A stretch of 64,000 nt of DNA, taken from positions 103,478 through 167,477 of the forward strand of contig JADLHT010000017.1 in NCBI GenBank assembly GCA_020848695.1, given 5' to 3'. Below are positions 49,377 to 61,000 of the stretch, one piece after another. The translations under genes were made by a program, and so were the position numbers. The stretch is from Saprospiraceae bacterium (GTDB lineage: Bacteria; Bacteroidota; Bacteroidia; Chitinophagales; Saprospiraceae). The notes under the pieces were generated by a model. The model did not search any database and had not been told where the DNA came from. It was given only the letters and a program-made list of their open reading frames with translations. Position 1 is the stretch's first letter, and each line of letters begins with the position of its first letter.

Positions 49377-49501
49377 ATGTTTTATTAAAGGAATAATCGC
49401 AATGATTCTGAAATCCACATTTTGAATTTGATTTCTTCTAATTTTGGAAGTGGATTTGATTAGATATTTAAGCAGAAAAGTTTTAATATTAAAAAAAATC
49501 T

Positions 49502-49509
49502 TACTTTTG
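49502..49509 (+). promoter_or_regulatory. Candidate -7 element TACTTTTG
   Basis: TAnnTTTG match 26 nt before the ATG at 49536. Confidence 0.4.
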
Positions 49510-49535
49510 TTAACTATTCAAACAAACTACTCTAC

Positions 49536-52277
49536 ATGAATAAATTACATTTAACAATTCTTGTAATTATAATAAATTGTTTTAAGTTAGACGGACAAGC
49601 TGTAAAGTTGTTAGAAATTGAAAACAGATATGAAGTTCTTGAAAGAAAATTTAAGAATTACAAAATTGTATCCATAGATGCCAATCAACTACTTATCGAA
49701 ATTGATAATAAAGAGAGTAAAAAAATTATGCATCTTAATGGTGAAGATATTCAAGTTGATTTGGAGTTAATTGAATATACGTTATTTAATCCTCAATTTA
49801 AAAGATTAATAGGAATTGATACAAATAAAGTTATTGAGTCACACAATAAATCTTCAGTACGTACATTCCGCTGCTTTCAATTGGAGTATCCCAACCAATA
49901 TACTGCGTTGACGATTGCTCCAAATTTTATTTATGGGTATTTTAATTTTAAAGGAAAACGGATGTTTATAGAACCTTTGGACTATTTGTTGGCTCATAAA
50001 TATAAAAATCAATATGTTCTTTATTATGAAGAAGATGTTATAAAATTCTCTGAGGTAAAATGTGGATCTGACGAAATTGCCGAAAATAAGTTTTATAAGT
50101 CAGATTCCCATAACGCGTCTCGAGCAGGTTGTATTACAGTTGATGTGGCTTTAGCTGCGGACAAAACAATTTTTGATAACAAAGGTGGAGTAAGTGGTTC
50201 GGAAGCATTCATGATTGGAGTTTTGAATAATGTTCAAACGAATTACGACGATGAATTTGCAAGCTCAATCGAGTTAAGTGTTTCGGCCTTATTTGTTGCC
50301 GAAACAAGCTCAGGTGATCCTTGGAATGCAACTTTTAACATTAATCAACATTTAGAGATACATAAAAATTGGGCGAATGGAGGAGGTTATGGAGGAGCAT
50401 CATACTCTGTTGCGACAGCCTGGTCACGAAAATATACATCTGGGGCGATTGGTGTTGCATATTTAGGAGCTGTATGTTCAAGTATAAGATATAATGTCTG
50501 CAGCGATTTTGGAGGAACTTCATCTGCTCTTCGTGTACTTCAGGCACACGAAATGGGCCATAATTTTAATTGTATTCACGATGGAGCAGGTTCAGGCTTT
50601 ATTATGGCTCCTTCTGTAAACGGTTCAAATACATGGTCATCTGCTTCGATCTCTGCTGTCAATGCATTTGTTCCTACCTTAGGCTGCGTTGGTATTTGTA
50701 ATGGAGGTGACCCGCCTGTAGCTGAATTTGATGGAATGCCTACTACAATCTGCCCTAATAAAATTGTTCATTTTACAGATATGTCTTTTGGTTTTCCAAA
50801 TCAATGGACCTGGACTTTCGCCGGCGGTACCCCGTCCACTTCTACACAACAGCACCCACAAGTAATTTATAAGAATCCCGGTCTCTACGATGTTACTTTG
50901 AAAATCTCAAATGCCTTCGGTTCTAATTCTGTAACGAAGAAAGGTTTTATTGAAGTAATTCCAGCGGTTACCAATTCTTTTACTGCATATACAATAGGAA
51001 ATAAACTGATAACTGAAAATAATTCCCAGGATGCCGATCAAAATCTATGGAAATTCGGGGATTCTAATACTTCAACTGAATCAGATCCTGTTCATACTTA
51101 TCAACGGGATGGGAATTATAATGTCGAACTTTGCGCAACTAATACATGCGGAACGGTATGTAAAACAACAAAAGTAATTGTTTTAACTCCGGTTGTTTCT
51201 GATTTCATAGCCGACACAACACAAGGTTGTGGGCCACTGACAATAAAATTTAAAAATAAATCTTCAGATAATTCTACTAGTTATTTTTGGACTTTTCCGG
51301 GAGGTAATCCTTCTTCTTCTCATGCCAAAGAACCAATAATTAGTTATTATGGTAGAGGCATGTTTGATGTTAGTTTAAAGGTAAGTAATTCAAAATTTGA
51401 CAGCACTAAAGTAATAAAGGAGTGTGTCAAAATTGAAACTTCACCCATTGTTGGATTTGTTACAACCCGCTTGAGTCATAATCAAATAGAATTCAAGGAT
51501 ACTACTTCTGAAAGTATAGTCGGAATTCGAAATAAAATATTATGGGATCTCGGTGATGGATCTCAAAGTGTATTAAAAAATCACATCCATGAATTTAAAC
51601 GACCTGGAAAATACAATGTTTGTCTAACTGTTGAAAATTCTTGTGGAAAACTAACTACTTGTAATGAAGTTGAAATCGAAAACGTCTTGCTTCCTTCTTT
51701 TGAAAGTAATAAAAGCGAATATTGTATTTCCGATGAAGTTCAGTTTATTAATTCATCTTTTGGAATAGGAGACTTAAATTGGGAATTTCCAGGATCGCAG
51801 ACTTTAAGTAGTAGTGATAATCAACCTACTATAAAATATTTAAAACCCGGAAGGTATGATGTACGCCTAACGATGAAAAATTCTTCAGACAGTGTAAGTC
51901 TTGTGAAAAATGATTACATATATATCAAGTCTGCGATAAATTGCCCGGTACGAAGAGGTAAAAATAGAGTATTAGATAGTCCGGAATCCGAGGAAGATGA
52001 AATTGCTGGACGCATAAATTTGCGACATGACAAGTATTTTATAATTTATCCCAACCCCACTGACAATGGAATTTTTTCAATAGAACTTTTACCCAAAGAT
52101 GAACTTCAAAAAATAAATATATTCGATGCTCAGGGTAAAAGAATTAAGTTTAGTTATATCTTTTCTGAAGCCTCACACTTTGGTATTCAAATTGAAAATT
52201 GTCATAAAGGATTATATTTTGTGCATATTGAATCAAAGTATAATAAAATTATTGAAAAAATAGTAGTCTCTAATTAA
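49536..52277 (+). CDS. Secreted reprolysin/M12B-like zinc metalloprotease with PKD domains and T9SS sorting domain (tandem paralog)
   Basis: HEMGHNFNCIHD; collinear with 46101-49319 but with fewer PKD repeats; C-terminal IIYPNPTDNGIFSIEL. Confidence 0.87.
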   Translation: MNKLHLTILVIIINCFKLDGQAVKLLEIENRYEVLERKFKNYKIVSIDANQLLIEIDNKESKKIMHLNGEDIQVDLELIEYTLFNPQFKRLIGIDTNKVIESHNKSSVRTFRCFQLEYPNQYTALTIAPNFIYGYFNFKGKRMFIEPLDYLLAHKYKNQYVLYYEEDVIKFSEVKCGSDEIAENKFYKSDSHNASRAGCITVDVALAADKTIFDNKGGVSGSEAFMIGVLNNVQTNYDDEFASSIELSVSALFVAETSSGDPWNATFNINQHLEIHKNWANGGGYGGASYSVATAWSRKYTSGAIGVAYLGAVCSSIRYNVCSDFGGTSSALRVLQAHEMGHNFNCIHDGAGSGFIMAPSVNGSNTWSSASISAVNAFVPTLGCVGICNGGDPPVAEFDGMPTTICPNKIVHFTDMSFGFPNQWTWTFAGGTPSTSTQQHPQVIYKNPGLYDVTLKISNAFGSNSVTKKGFIEVIPAVTNSFTAYTIGNKLITENNSQDADQNLWKFGDSNTSTESDPVHTYQRDGNYNVELCATNTCGTVCKTTKVIVLTPVVSDFIADTTQGCGPLTIKFKNKSSDNSTSYFWTFPGGNPSSSHAKEPIISYYGRGMFDVSLKVSNSKFDSTKVIKECVKIETSPIVGFVTTRLSHNQIEFKDTTSESIVGIRNKILWDLGDGSQSVLKNHIHEFKRPGKYNVCLTVENSCGKLTTCNEVEIENVLLPSFESNKSEYCISDEVQFINSSFGIGDLNWEFPGSQTLSSSDNQPTIKYLKPGRYDVRLTMKNSSDSVSLVKNDYIYIKSAINCPVRRGKNRVLDSPESEEDEIAGRINLRHDKYFIIYPNPTDNGIFSIELLPKDELQKINIFDAQGKRIKFSYIFSEASHFGIQIENCHKGLYFVHIESKYNKIIEKIVVSN

Positions 52278-52408
52278 GCAACGTTTCTTTAGAACAAGCT
52301 GTCATTAACAAGAAGACCAAAGTATTTTATAGAGATTGGAATTTACCAATTTAAGTATTTGAGTATCAGCACTTTAGTTATGGGACTAAAAAGCTGTCAA
52401 TAAAATAT

Positions 52409-52416
52409 TAAATTTG
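52409..52416 (+). promoter_or_regulatory. Candidate -7 element TAAATTTG
   Basis: TAnnTTTG match 20 nt before the ATG at 52437. Confidence 0.4.
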
Positions 52417-52436
52417 GCTTGTTTTCAAACTAAGAA

Positions 52437-55400
52437 ATGGGTAAGTTTTTGACCTTTCTACTGGTAATTTTATTGCCAAATTGCAGATTATTGGCTCAGT
52501 GTTGTATTGATACCAGTTTACTTATTGAAGATGAGTCCAGTCAGTCTCTCAAGATTAAAGTTTCAGGTATTATTAATAATGATTTGTCAAACCCAAATCA
52601 AGGAGTATGTAAAGTAAGTTTAAAATTCACTCATCAATATATTGGTGATTTAAGTATTGTATTATTATCTCCTGCTGGCGAAAAAGTAGAACTTATTGGC
52701 CCTATATGTAATACCGCATTCACACAGAATTCATTATTTGATGTAAGTTTTATTCCCTGTGGTAAGACTCCGCAACCGGATATCGGATTTCGGCAACGCT
52801 GGGACAATTGTCAGAAATGGGGAAGTTTTTCTAAGAGAACTGGTACTTATTGGCCGTTTAAAGATTGTCTGGAAGATTTTAACGTTGGAACAGTAAATGG
52901 AACATGGACCTTTCTAATTAAAGACGAAGATCGGTTTTATTCAGGTAAACTGTTATCTGCATGTATAGAGTTTTGTGACAGCGAAATGGAGAATTGTGAA
53001 GTGTGTGAAGCGAAAGGTGGATATTTTGATCAAACTTTTCTCAATCTTAATTTCTGTAAAGGGGATCCAAGGCTTAATATAATAGAAAGAGTTATTCTTC
53101 CAAAAGAGTTTGAAAATAATTCGAATTATTCCAATAAGTATTATATTGTTGAAAATGATAGAATCATTGATTTTACAAATAATATTAATTTAATTGGCAA
53201 GTCACCAGGAGTATACAATATTTGTAATCTTTCTTATTTAAATTCTGAAGAATTAACTTTACCAAAATCAGGATATGCAGGAAGTTTTTTAAAATTTAAA
53301 GAGGATTTATCAAATGGAAAATTGGGATTGTGTGCCGAGTTTAGTTTAAATTGTTTAACGGTCAATATTCTTGATCATTCATTACCTACAAATTTAAATA
53401 TCAGTATTTGTTCAAAAGATACTTTTATATTAGGCTCAGTTGCCTATAATAAGTCTGGCACTTATTCTGCAAATTTGCGAAATCAATATGGCTGTGATTC
53501 ACTTGTAACCGTCAATTTATCTGTACTTGATCTAAAGGCTAATATCAGTCCCGTAGCGGACTTAAACTGCCAAAGAAATAATGTTGTCATTGATGCTTCA
53601 TCTTCCAGTGTTCCTTCAGATGCAAGCATAAGTTGGACTACATCTGATGGAAATATAGCTGATCAGTCAAATATCCTTCGAATTGTTGTTAACAAGAAAG
53701 GTAAATACAAGCTGTTAATTCAAAATAAAAATTGTATAGATTCTGCAGAAGTTGAAGTTATGGAGACTGAAGTAATTCCTGAGCTTCGTATTGTAAGTGA
53801 TACTATAACGTGCCATAAACCGGAAATTTTAGTTCAAGCATTTACCAATATTGTCAATGCAACTTGGGAGTGGAAAGATATAGTAAGTACAATTATAGGT
53901 AGATCTGACACCCAGAGGATTAATAGGGCGGGACTGTACTCTGTCAATGTAAAGAATAGTACTGGTTGTTCGAATGTGATTAACTTTAGAATTTATGAGA
54001 ATAAAAAACCACCTGAATTTGATTTATTCGTTTCTGATATTACCTGCAAGACAGATAGTTCAATAATTAATATCTTTGATAGATCTCAAATTTCATCTTA
54101 TGAATGGAGTAAGGGCAGTGGAATAATTTCGACAGATTCTGTATTGATTGTTCGTGATACAGGATTTTATACTCTAACTGCAAAGGCTAGTAATGGTTGT
54201 CCAACAACCAAAATAGCATTAGTAATAAGTACTGTTAAAAAACCCGAATTTAGAGCTTTGTATTCTGACTTAAACTGTAAGGATACTATCATTAAATTGG
54301 TTAGTTTATTAGAAGACAAATATTCACTTCTTGAATTCTATCGATTTCAACCAGATAGTTTTTACTTTGCTGGATTAGAACCTGAAATTCGTATTCCTGG
54401 GAGATATCTTGTAAGATTAATAGACACTGGAAATTGTCTGTTGGACACTTTTGTTGATATTATTCAGGATACTCTAATTCCTGAATTTAGATTATCTTCT
54501 AAGAATTTAACCTGTAATGATGATTCTGTTAAAATTAATTTTAACCATATAACTGATTCAAGCTTATTTTACAAATACAGATGGTACGGACCTATAGGAT
54601 TTAGTTCTGATATTAAAGAACCTTGGCTCAAGGAAGGTGGAACTTACTTCGTAGAAGTAACAGGACCTAACGGATGCATTAAGTTAGATTCAATTGTAAT
54701 TTTTGAAGATATATCTAGGCCAAGGATTGATTTGTTTGCAGATACCATTAATTGTAACAAGCGTATTTCACACGTTTTTTCAAATGTTTCCAATGCAAGC
54801 AAGTATGAATGGCAAGGACCAGGTCTGTTTACTTCCGGATCAGACCAATTTGATACTAATTTGGAAGGACTTTATCGTTTAGTGGTAACTGCATCCAATG
54901 GATGTACATCTGAAAAATCAGTAGAAGTAATTAGGGACGAGTCATTACCATTTGCATCCATAAAGAGTGATACTATTGATTGTAATTCACCTGAAATTTT
55001 CTTAGGTGCAGATTTTAAAAATACAATAGATACTATTAAGTGGTATTGGAATGGTTCATTCATATCTGACATAAAAAATCCGTTAGCCACACAGCCAGGT
55101 TATTATCGCTTATATGCCAAAGGTAGAAATGGCTGTAGTTATACAGATAGCGTTTACATTCATATTGACACGGCACGAGTTCCCGTAGAAGTCTATTCGC
55201 TTGATACCTTATCTTGTATCCTAAAAGTCGCGAACCTATCACCGGATCCTACCATAATTGGAGCGTCTTATCATTGGATTACTCCAAAGAATGATACATT
55301 AAAATCAATTGCAATCAATGCAACTGATCCTGGATATTATAAGTTAGTTGTAACTGAAAAAAATGGTTGCAGGACCATAATTGATTATGAACTTCAGCTT

Positions 55401-57827
55401 AGAAATAAGCCTCCAAAAATTCAGTTTTTATTTGATACACTTACATGCTCTAAGAATGTCGCGCGAATTCTACCACTTACCAATGAAGCTAATCTGACTT
55501 ACAGATGGACAAAACCAGATATGACGACTTCGGATAGTGCGGCAATCAATGCCAATACACCGGGTTTTTACTTTGTAAAAGTTGTAAATAGTTATGGCTG
55601 TGAATTGTTAGATACTATAGAAATAATTTCTTTGATTAAAAACCTGAATATTTTTTTAACGGATACTTTTTTTAATTGTAAAAATAAGTCTAGCAATTTT
55701 ATAACTTTTTCTTCTAATGATTCTCTTAAAGATTTTTATTGGACAAATTCTAATAATCAAATCATTCGAGATAAAGAAATTTTCAATGTAGATGCTGGGA
55801 GATATTCATTCTATGCAGTTGATTCTAATGGATGTGAATATTCAAATACCTTTAATATAATATATGATACTCTTGCGCCTTCATTTAAGCAATTTAGTAT
55901 CGATACGCTGAATTGCAAGAATAAGATATTAGGATCTAAAATTGTACTGAAAGATTCCTCAGTAAAAGTTTTATGGACAGGACCAGGATTTAATAGCTTT
56001 CTGCTAAATCCAGAATTTCCTCGAATCGGACAATACGCTTTACATCTAGAAAAAAATAATTTTTGTGTCTTTGATACGTTGATTTCTATTGTTATAGACA
56101 CAATTCTCCCTAATTTTCAACTTCAGTTAGATTCAATTACTTGCAACAATCCTATTGCCAGTTTAACCGCAATAACTAATAATAATACTGAAGTTTTATG
56201 GATTAACAGCGTGAAGGATACTTTGTATGGGAATTCTTTAATGACTTCTAAAGCTGATGTCTTCCAAGTTATAATCATCAATAAAGATAATTTTTGTACA
56301 CAAAATAGCAATGTAGAAGTTTATGACCTAAGGAAAGCTCCGAATGTTAATTTAAAATCATTTTCCTTTATTTGTGTAGATGATTCGCTCCAATTAAATG
56401 CTGATGTAGATTGTTCAGATATCAATTATGTTTGGAGTTCAGAGACTGGTTTATTTAAAGATACTACTGCGAATCCATTCGTTACAGACACCGGGCTTTA
56501 TCGTCTCAAGGTAACCTGCAATCAAACCGGATGTGATACAACTTTGATTTTTCATATAGATAGAAAATTGACAATTCCCAATATTTTTATTTCAATTGGA
56601 TCTTTAAGTTGCAAGAATGATAGCACTTTTATCGAAGTTATGACCGGAGTAGCTGATACTCTTTTTGAATGGAAAGGTCCTAATGGTTTTAATTCAACTC
56701 AAAATAAACCAGTAATTACAACACCAGGACTGTATTCGATTAAAGTACTTAATTTACTTGGTTGTTTTAAAGATACTTCCGTCATTATTTTTATTGACAC
56801 TCTGAGTCCAAAATTTAATTTAGTACAAGTTGACACTTTTCGATGTGATTCCAATATTGTTAGAATTAGTATTATTGATCATGATGAAAGCCGGCCGAAG
56901 ATAGTATCTTGGAATACAGTTGATGGAATACTTTTATCTGCTGATTCTATTTATGCACTAGCAAATAAAGCTGGTGTATATTCTTTGACTATGGAAGATT
57001 CTATAAATGGATGTATTACAGAGCAGTTCATTAGAATTGTTGAAAGTACTCAGCAACCTTTGATTAGGCAATTAAATGTTAAGGATGTCTCTTGCCAAGG
57101 ATTTAATGATGCTTCAATAATAATAGAATCTGTTTCTGGAGGAAAGCCAAGATATTACTTTTCTTTAAATGACTCTAGTTTTGAAGATGATTCAGTATTT
57201 AATAATTTGTCGCCAGGTAGGTATGATGTTCAGGTAAAGGATTACTTTGGATGTCTTTATGATACGTCTATTTTTATTAATGATCAACCAGTACTTAGCT
57301 TAGATATACTTCAGGATACGGTTATTTCTTTGGGGGAAACAGTACAATTGAATGCACTATCAAACTTTACTAATATAAAATCGATGATATGGATTCCAAC
57401 AAGTCATCTTTCTTGTACTTCTTGTTTGAACCCAATAGCATCACCAGTTCAAACAATTACTTATGAATTAACATTGACGGATTCAAATAATTGCGAGGTA
57501 AAAGATATTGTAACGATTGAAGTTGTGACAGATGTTTATGTATTCGTACCTAATGTTTTTAGTCCAAATGGTGATGGAATTAATGATTACCTGGAAATTA
57601 CATTTTCAAAAGGTATCAAAGAGGTAGAGTCATTTTTTGTATTTGATCGTTGGGGTTCCAAGGTATATGAAAGTTTAGATTATGTTCCCGGTAGCAGCAC
57701 ACAAGGTTGGAATGGAGAGTTTAATGGAAAGCCATTAAATCCAGGTGTTTATACGTATTTAATAAAATGCAGAACTTTATCGGGTAAAGTAATTGAAAGT
57801 TTTGGGGATATTACCTTGTTGAGGTAA
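52437..57827 (+). CDS. Giant surface protein: proprotein-convertase P-domain-like N-terminus, many Ig-like repeats, CHU_C C-terminal domain
   Basis: LKFTHQYIGDLSIVLLSPAGEKVELI...NGTWTFLIKDEDRFYSGKLLSACIEF (P-domain); repeated D(T/S)(I/L).C....; C-terminal VFVPNVFSPNGDGINDYLEI...FDRWGSKVYES...GWNGEFNGKPLNPGVYTYLIK. Confidence 0.87.
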   Translation: MGKFLTFLLVILLPNCRLLAQCCIDTSLLIEDESSQSLKIKVSGIINNDLSNPNQGVCKVSLKFTHQYIGDLSIVLLSPAGEKVELIGPICNTAFTQNSLFDVSFIPCGKTPQPDIGFRQRWDNCQKWGSFSKRTGTYWPFKDCLEDFNVGTVNGTWTFLIKDEDRFYSGKLLSACIEFCDSEMENCEVCEAKGGYFDQTFLNLNFCKGDPRLNIIERVILPKEFENNSNYSNKYYIVENDRIIDFTNNINLIGKSPGVYNICNLSYLNSEELTLPKSGYAGSFLKFKEDLSNGKLGLCAEFSLNCLTVNILDHSLPTNLNISICSKDTFILGSVAYNKSGTYSANLRNQYGCDSLVTVNLSVLDLKANISPVADLNCQRNNVVIDASSSSVPSDASISWTTSDGNIADQSNILRIVVNKKGKYKLLIQNKNCIDSAEVEVMETEVIPELRIVSDTITCHKPEILVQAFTNIVNATWEWKDIVSTIIGRSDTQRINRAGLYSVNVKNSTGCSNVINFRIYENKKPPEFDLFVSDITCKTDSSIINIFDRSQISSYEWSKGSGIISTDSVLIVRDTGFYTLTAKASNGCPTTKIALVISTVKKPEFRALYSDLNCKDTIIKLVSLLEDKYSLLEFYRFQPDSFYFAGLEPEIRIPGRYLVRLIDTGNCLLDTFVDIIQDTLIPEFRLSSKNLTCNDDSVKINFNHITDSSLFYKYRWYGPIGFSSDIKEPWLKEGGTYFVEVTGPNGCIKLDSIVIFEDISRPRIDLFADTINCNKRISHVFSNVSNASKYEWQGPGLFTSGSDQFDTNLEGLYRLVVTASNGCTSEKSVEVIRDESLPFASIKSDTIDCNSPEIFLGADFKNTIDTIKWYWNGSFISDIKNPLATQPGYYRLYAKGRNGCSYTDSVYIHIDTARVPVEVYSLDTLSCILKVANLSPDPTIIGASYHWITPKNDTLKSIAINATDPGYYKLVVTEKNGCRTIIDYELQLRNKPPKIQFLFDTLTCSKNVARILPLTNEANLTYRWTKPDMTTSDSAAINANTPGFYFVKVVNSYGCELLDTIEIISLIKNLNIFLTDTFFNCKNKSSNFITFSSNDSLKDFYWTNSNNQIIRDKEIFNVDAGRYSFYAVDSNGCEYSNTFNIIYDTLAPSFKQFSIDTLNCKNKILGSKIVLKDSSVKVLWTGPGFNSFLLNPEFPRIGQYALHLEKNNFCVFDTLISIVIDTILPNFQLQLDSITCNNPIASLTAITNNNTEVLWINSVKDTLYGNSLMTSKADVFQVIIINKDNFCTQNSNVEVYDLRKAPNVNLKSFSFICVDDSLQLNADVDCSDINYVWSSETGLFKDTTANPFVTDTGLYRLKVTCNQTGCDTTLIFHIDRKLTIPNIFISIGSLSCKNDSTFIEVMTGVADTLFEWKGPNGFNSTQNKPVITTPGLYSIKVLNLLGCFKDTSVIIFIDTLSPKFNLVQVDTFRCDSNIVRISIIDHDESRPKIVSWNTVDGILLSADSIYALANKAGVYSLTMEDSINGCITEQFIRIVESTQQPLIRQLNVKDVSCQGFNDASIIIESVSGGKPRYYFSLNDSSFEDDSVFNNLSPGRYDVQVKDYFGCLYDTSIFINDQPVLSLDILQDTVISLGETVQLNALSNFTNIKSMIWIPTSHLSCTSCLNPIASPVQTITYELTLTDSNNCEVKDIVTIEVVTDVYVFVPNVFSPNGDGINDYLEITFSKGIKEVESFFVFDRWGSKVYESLDYVPGSSTQGWNGEFNGKPLNPGVYTYLIKCRTLSGKVIESFGDITLLR

Positions 57828-58007
57828 AGTATTCTGGTATTTATTGAGCAATAAATTAAGTGAGGATTAAGGAGCTCTATTTTGTATTAAGTAATTGATT
57901 AACAATGATATAGATTAGAATTATGTTTTATAAAATATTATTTTATAGCTATTCAATAAAAGATCTTAAATTGCCCTTGGTTTTAGGTAAAATTAATCAA
58001 ATTGCGA

Positions 58008-61000
58008 ATGTGTAAGAATCATATTTCTTCTACTACTTTTTTGTGCTGCTTATTATTTTACATAATTCTTATACCTTGTAGCTTATTCGCACAAGATTGT
58101 GTCCCTCCTGCAGCCAATACGTGTGAAAAAGCAAATATTCTTTGTTCTTTAGAAAGCGTTAGTGGATATAAATGTAAAAATACAGATCAACCAAACGATA
58201 CAGCTTGCAAACCATTGTGTCCTTCCGGAGGTATTGCTAATAATATTAGTTGGTGGGCATTTGTTACGAATGGTGGCAACATTACAATAAACATTGATGT
58301 CTCAAATTGCTCAATTACAGGAACGGGAGTTCAATTGGGTATCTGGGCAGATTGTAATTGTGTAGATACAGTGATATGTAATATTTCCTGTCAATCACAA
58401 ACAAGTATTTCAATCCAAGCCAATTTAATTCCTTGCAAGAAATATTATTTTTTTGTTGATGGCTGTACCGGTGATGTTTGTGATTTTGTACTTACAACAA
58501 GTGGGGGAACATCGCCTAAGGTAGATTCAATCCGTCGTATCATCGGAATCGATACACTTTGTCCCAGTAGTTGTGCAAATAATTATTTTGTTGATTCAGA
58601 TACTTCTGTCTGCAAACCAACTTATACCTGGACTATAGATGGAGTAGAAGTTCAAAAAGATACTTCCAGAAAATTAACTTATGCTTTTCTTAATCAAGGT
58701 TCTTTTCTAATGTGTGTTACAGGAGCCTTAGACAATATTGGAGCTGCCGGTTCATGCGGGGCATTTGGACCTGTTTGTAAAACAATTTTTGTTGAGAATT
58801 TGCCGATTCATAGAGGGCCTACAGTCATTTTGTGTTCCGAAGATGTTCCTTATCAATGGCATAGTCATACGATTCTAAACAGTGGAGTCTATACTGAAAG
58901 ATTTACTCTCAATTGCTGTGATTACGACTCTATTAGAACATTTCAGGTTCTTCCACCGCCAACTAAAGAAGATATTTTTTACCTAGGTTGCAGAGACGGG
59001 GATAATCAATATAACGATAGTATTAATAAAGTTACTTATTCCAGTTGTCAAGATGGAATTGATATAATTTATAGGAATCGAACAAGTGATGGTTGTGACA
59101 GCTCTATTCGATTGTTTTTTACATATTTGGATATGGATGCCACAATCAAAGAGTATTGCGAGGGTGGAAAAAGTTTTGTAGAAATAAACGCGATCGACAA
59201 GACTTGTTCAGTTCAGAATTTTTCTTCATTAGGATTTGAATATTCTTGGGTTAAACAAAGTAGCGGGAATACAATACTTGGTACAAATAGTAAATTAGAG
59301 ATTTCAGGAAATGACCAATATTGTGTAGATGTAATTTTAACTGGAAATTTAAATACAATTACAAGGAAATGCACTGTGAGAATATGTGAAGATTTAAATG
59401 AGGATCTTCTTCAACCAAAGATGGTTTGTCCGAAAGGTGATTTAGAACTTTGTCGAGGAGAAACAGGACAGTATTCATCGGATACTATTTTCCCTAACAA
59501 TGTTAGACATATATGGACAATAACAAACGGTTCTATAGTATCAGGTAATGGTACCGCTACTATTAACGTTTTGTGGGATTTTGATCCCGGAGCAGGAATT
59601 CCATTTATTGGTAAAATATGTTATTATTATGAAAGTGATTGTCCTGTCAGTCCTGAGTGTTGTATAGAAGTCAATGTTCAGCCATTTCCGGCTCCTGATG
59701 CAGGACCCGATAAGTCTGTCTGTGGTCTGGTCAATTCATTAGATGGCAATGCAAGTTCTGAAATAATGTGGAGGCAAATTTCAGGACCATCAGCATCTAT
59801 AATTTTACCTGCCAATGTTTCTAAGCCTACTGTTACCGTAACTTCTTTTGGCTCTTATACTTACGAACTTGAAGAGACGAGATTTGGATGCACAGCAAAG
59901 GACACTGTTACTTTGAATTTCTATGATTCTCCGCAAAGTTCAAATATTAGTTTTACCTGTAATCCTGCTCAGACCTCATTCGTAATGAAAACTGACATTG
60001 TTAAAGGTAGTCCTCCATATAGAATTGTGAAAGGCAATGGAATGATAATAAATGGATCTACCTATATGTCTTTACAAATTAACAACAATGTTCAGGACAC
60101 AGTTCAGATTGTTGATAATAATAATTGTATAGTCGAAATTATTTATACCCATGAATGTAATTGTTCCAATGAGATTGGTAAAATTTCTACTCTTCTTCAA
60201 AAAGTTTGTGAAGATCAACTTGTAAAAATAATTTATGATAATTCTAATGAAAAACTAGATCAAAATCCAAATAGGGACACTGTAGTTTATTTTACTTATT
60301 CTAATCCAGGAAATCCATTAGGAAGTATAATTGAATTTTTGAATTCAAGTAGTTTTGGGTACGACCCAAAGTATGTTTATGGAGTTACTTATTTTATTGG
60401 TGCAAGATTGGGAAGAGCTGATGGTAACGGAGGTATCGATAATGGAAAAGGATGTATTAAGACTTCCTTTGGTACACCCTTTGTATTCGTTCAATACCCA
60501 AATCCTTTAGCCGGAAGAGATACAGCAATATGCGGAACTAGTTTTCTGTTGGATGGATTTCAATCGCTTCCTGGAACTTCAGTTATGTGGAAAGTTTTAG
60601 GGGGACGAGCTGCAAAAATAAGCAGCCCAAATCTTTCAAGTACATTGGTAGAGCCTTTAAGCGGATATGGTGATTATGTGTTTGAGTTTACCGAAATAAA
60701 TGATAATCTATGTTCGAAAACAGATCAACTTACCATAACTTTTAATGAGAATCCAAATCTTTCTAATTTATTTAAATTTTGTACTGAACTAGGGTCGTCT
60801 AGCACAAATCCTGGAAAGTTTCAAGCTAGTATTGAGTTAAATGGTGGCAAACCTCCTTATGTTTTAGTTACACCTCCGTCAACAAATAATGGCAGTATTA
60901 ATGGTAATCTGTGGATGTCAAATGACATAGTTAGTCTCGACAGTTTTATTATACAAATCATGGATGCCAATGGCTGTGTCTCATCTGTTTTGCGTAATTC

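Noticed and set aside
52437-57827. Possible CRISPR-like or DNA tandem repeats within the giant protein genes
   Set aside because: Repetition is at the degenerate protein-domain level (about 80-100 aa), without exact DNA repeats or spacers.
57840-57860. Hairpin TTTATT-GAGC-AATAAA after the 1796-aa gene as terminator
   Set aside because: AT-only weak stem without a downstream U-tract.
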